Positions 61,979-64,000 of a stretch of 64,000 bases of DNA are shown here, in pieces (position 1 is the first letter of the stretch; the number at the start of each line of letters is the position of its first letter). The position numbers and the translations under genes were made by a program. Origin of the DNA: Azadirachta indica (lineage: Eukaryota; Streptophyta; Magnoliopsida; Sapindales; Meliaceae); the NCBI GenBank assembly GCA_022749755.1, contig CM040452.1, forward strand, positions 11,178,350 through 11,242,349, given 5' to 3'. The notes below the pieces were generated by a model, which was not told the origin of the DNA, made no database searches, and saw only the letters and a program-made list of their open reading frames with translations.

Positions 61979-63847
61979 CTAGACAATGGTGCCAACGTAG
62001 CCAAATCCTGCAATCAGGAAGGTAATGGTTTGGAGGAAGAGGTATATGAAGTAATTGTTCTTCCCATGGACAAAATCATAGCATCCGCAGAAGAAGAGGA
62101 ACACTCCAAATCCAAGCTCCAAAGTTTGTATTCTGTTAGAGAACAAAATATAGGAAATTATTGCAGGATTCGAACAATAAAATATCCTGTTTGGAATGGC
62201 TTCATATAATCTATATGGACCACAATCTAAATCCTTTACTAATCTAATTTAATAAACAATATAAGGCAGAGCAGGAATCATTGTCCTTAAGCAACTGAAA
62301 CATTCAAAAAATCTAATTAAGTCAAGCATATAATCTCAGGCATTTTATTGTATTTGATATTTCAAGTATGGTTTCAAAGATTTTCAATTGCTATGGTAAA
62401 GGAAGATTATTTATTACCTATCTGCAAATTTGAATTTAGGTCTTTTGAGCGCTTTGGTGTTGGTTTTGTTCTTGCCTTCAGAAGCCTTATTCTTCAGAGC
62501 ATCTCCGAGTTTTTCAGTGACAACCCATTCATTGGCCCTCCCAGCTTCAAGCAGACCGATGAATGTTGCCTTGGTTCGATGCAAAGACATCACATTCTCA
62601 AAAAGAATCCAGTAAAACAATAGGTGAATAGACCTGCAAGTGCAAGGGTGTGTATAAGTTAGAAGATGATAAATTAAGCTTTCTTAATTACAAATGTAAC
62701 AGAAACAAGGGAATAACCTTGGAGTTCCAACTGAATTCAGGATGGTGATAATTGAAGGAATGTAAACAGCTCCCCAGATTGGAACTTTAACTTCAGGAAC
62801 CAAAATGGTGAGCGGAAGCACAACACAGTAGAAGAAGAAAGTGACCATATGGGCAATTACTTTCCTCACAAAGAAGAAACTGTAGATAACATAAACTTTC
62901 TTCCAGAATTTTACTTTCTGCGCCATATCAAAACAAAACAGAATAGCATTAATAGGGTTACTTAGAAATTTCCTGAAACAATATTCATTAATTTCAATTT
63001 ATAAATGAATTAACTGATCACCTTATTTCTAACAATCTCCATAACCATTTTCCTGAAGAGATTAGCAGGACCACAAGACCAACGGTGCTGCTGGAATCGG
63101 AATGCTTTGAAAGTGCTAGGAAGTTCACTTTTCACCTACTCATTCATTAAAGAATGCATGCATAAATTGTAAAATTATAAACAAACGTGTAGAAATTAAG
63201 CTTAATCTAGTTTTAAGAAAATATAAATATATATACCTGGAGATCACCAAGGTAGACAAACTTCCATCCCTTGAGACTAGCTCGAACAGCAAGGTCCATG
63301 TCCTCCACTGTAGTTCTGTCCTTCCAGCCCCCTGCCTCGTTGATTGCAGCAATTCTCCATACGCCTGCTGTTCCTGCATTCATACATTGTAACAACAAAT
63401 TAAAATATGTAACTTGATGAAAAGTAGAGGTTTATAATACATGTATGTATTAACTAGCTAGTTCCTTCCTAATCCTACATTGATTAGCAAACAAGGCCAG
63501 AGCATGCCTGCCTAGTTTGATTCCCCAGAACATTCATCATTACAAGACTTGATGGATGCTAGCTAGCTAGCTAGCTATGTTGCTTGTAATCCCAGACAAA
63601 CATAAGATAAAACGTGATCATGATTTTGATTATGATTATGATTATGATTAATGATAATAACATGTTCCTTAACTTAATGAGCAATTTTAATAATAATAAG
63701 AATAAAATAATAGGGTGGCTTAATTAGTTAGCTTACCATTGAAACCAAAGAAGGCATGAGTTGCTGATCCAACTTCTTGCTCCACTGTGAAATGGTAATC
63801 CAGTGACATCTCTTGCATCCTTGTCAACAAGCATTCATCTGCATTCA
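61979..63847 (-). CDS. CSLA: Glucomannan 4-beta-mannosyltransferase, CslA family (3' part; 5' end outside window)
   Basis: Golgi glycosyltransferase of family GT2 that makes the beta-1,4-mannan/glucomannan backbone from GDP-mannose and GDP-glucose. Visible exons: 63847-63737, 63373-63237, 63135-63022, 62917-62718, 62633-62418, 62132-61979; all GT-AG, phases agree, about 310 residues. Motifs in order: [40 protein letters not shown], the conserved acidic [18 protein letters not shown], and QQHRW (the Q-x-x-R-W motif), then several C-terminal membrane segments (for example [19 protein letters not shown]). It ends [11 protein letters not shown]. The first visible exon begins mid-codon after an acceptor, so upstream exons with the D,D part lie beyond 64000. 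It is closest to the CSLA2/CSLA9 group; from memory CSLA2 is At5g22740, near the relatives of two other genes here. Frames are intact. Confidence 0.95.
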
Positions 63848-64000
63848 CTGCAACCACCACAACACCATCCTTCAATATATTTATGTAATTCTATTCCATT
63901 TCTACAATACAAATATTTTTCCTACTTTATTATTAACTAACAATGTAGAAATTAATTAAAATAATAAATAATAAAGAGCCGTTTCCTTTTTGTTCTCACG
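63848..64000 (-). other. Intron of the CslA gene
   Basis: AT-rich sequence upstream of the acceptor at 63848; the next 5' exon is not reached. Confidence 0.7.

Noticed and set aside
1..64000. CRISPR arrays, bacterial operons, plasmid or phage genes
   Set aside because: No regularly spaced repeat-spacer array and no prokaryotic gene organisation; the genes are spliced plant genes.

Overview
This is nuclear DNA of a flowering plant, almost certainly a eudicot. Evidence: spliced genes with short exons and AT-rich introns, plant-only families (DUF868, plastid CA1P phosphatase-like, CslA mannan synthase, NAT12), eukaryotic tRNA genes, and many small plant-type transposon relics. Base composition is strongly AT-rich outside exons. 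The species cannot be named from the sequence. A woody rosid is a guess only.

There are six protein genes. (1) 4650-11243, minus: a NAT12-type nucleobase-ascorbate transporter, 10 coding exons, 715 aa. (2) 16681-20857, plus: a plastid 2-carboxyarabinitol-1-phosphatase-like protein with tandem phosphoglycerate-mutase-like domains, 9 exons, 508 aa, one GC-AG intron. (3) 25816-26748, plus: an intronless DUF868 protein, 310 aa. (4) 34195-34629, minus: a small stress-response A/B-barrel protein, 2 exons, 108 aa. (5) 45130-46873, minus: the splicing factor U2AF small subunit (U2AF35), 5 coding exons, 322 aa. (6) 61979-63847 and beyond the right edge, minus: the 3' part of a CslA glucomannan 4-beta-mannosyltransferase. 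Three tRNA genes lie at 54.7-58.4 kb: Leu(UAA) and two Gly(UCC). The Gly genes sit in a local duplication.

Most remaining DNA is AT-rich intergenic sequence holding decayed mobile elements. 1-2610 holds the 3' end of a Copia/Sirevirus-like retrotransposon with a ladder of purine tracts before its LTR; a second LTR of the same family is at 28890-29990. Three Mutator-like elements sharing one terminal inverted repeat (TIR) lie at 23261-24256, 40287-42159 and 50994-53160, each flanked by 9-10 bp direct repeats. A second TIR family is at 31893-33018 and 47283-49759, the latter with another TIR element nested inside it. Another TIR element is at 36126-37657. Whole-element foldback hairpins are at 3241-3690 and 30560-31386. 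A repeat cluster at 15300-16140 carries snRNA-type USE+TATA pairs at a fixed 24-bp spacing.

The genes are functionally unrelated (transport, plastid sugar-phosphate metabolism, RNA splicing, cell-wall synthesis). Their order is informative: from memory of Arabidopsis, the best relatives of genes 1 and 3 lie together on chromosome 2 and those of genes 2, 4 and 6 lie together on chromosome 5. The window may therefore preserve an unfractionated ancestral order. I found no clearly new molecular system. The items most worth checking are the TIR family, the USE/TATA repeats, the tRNA-Gly duplication and the degenerate second phosphatase domain.
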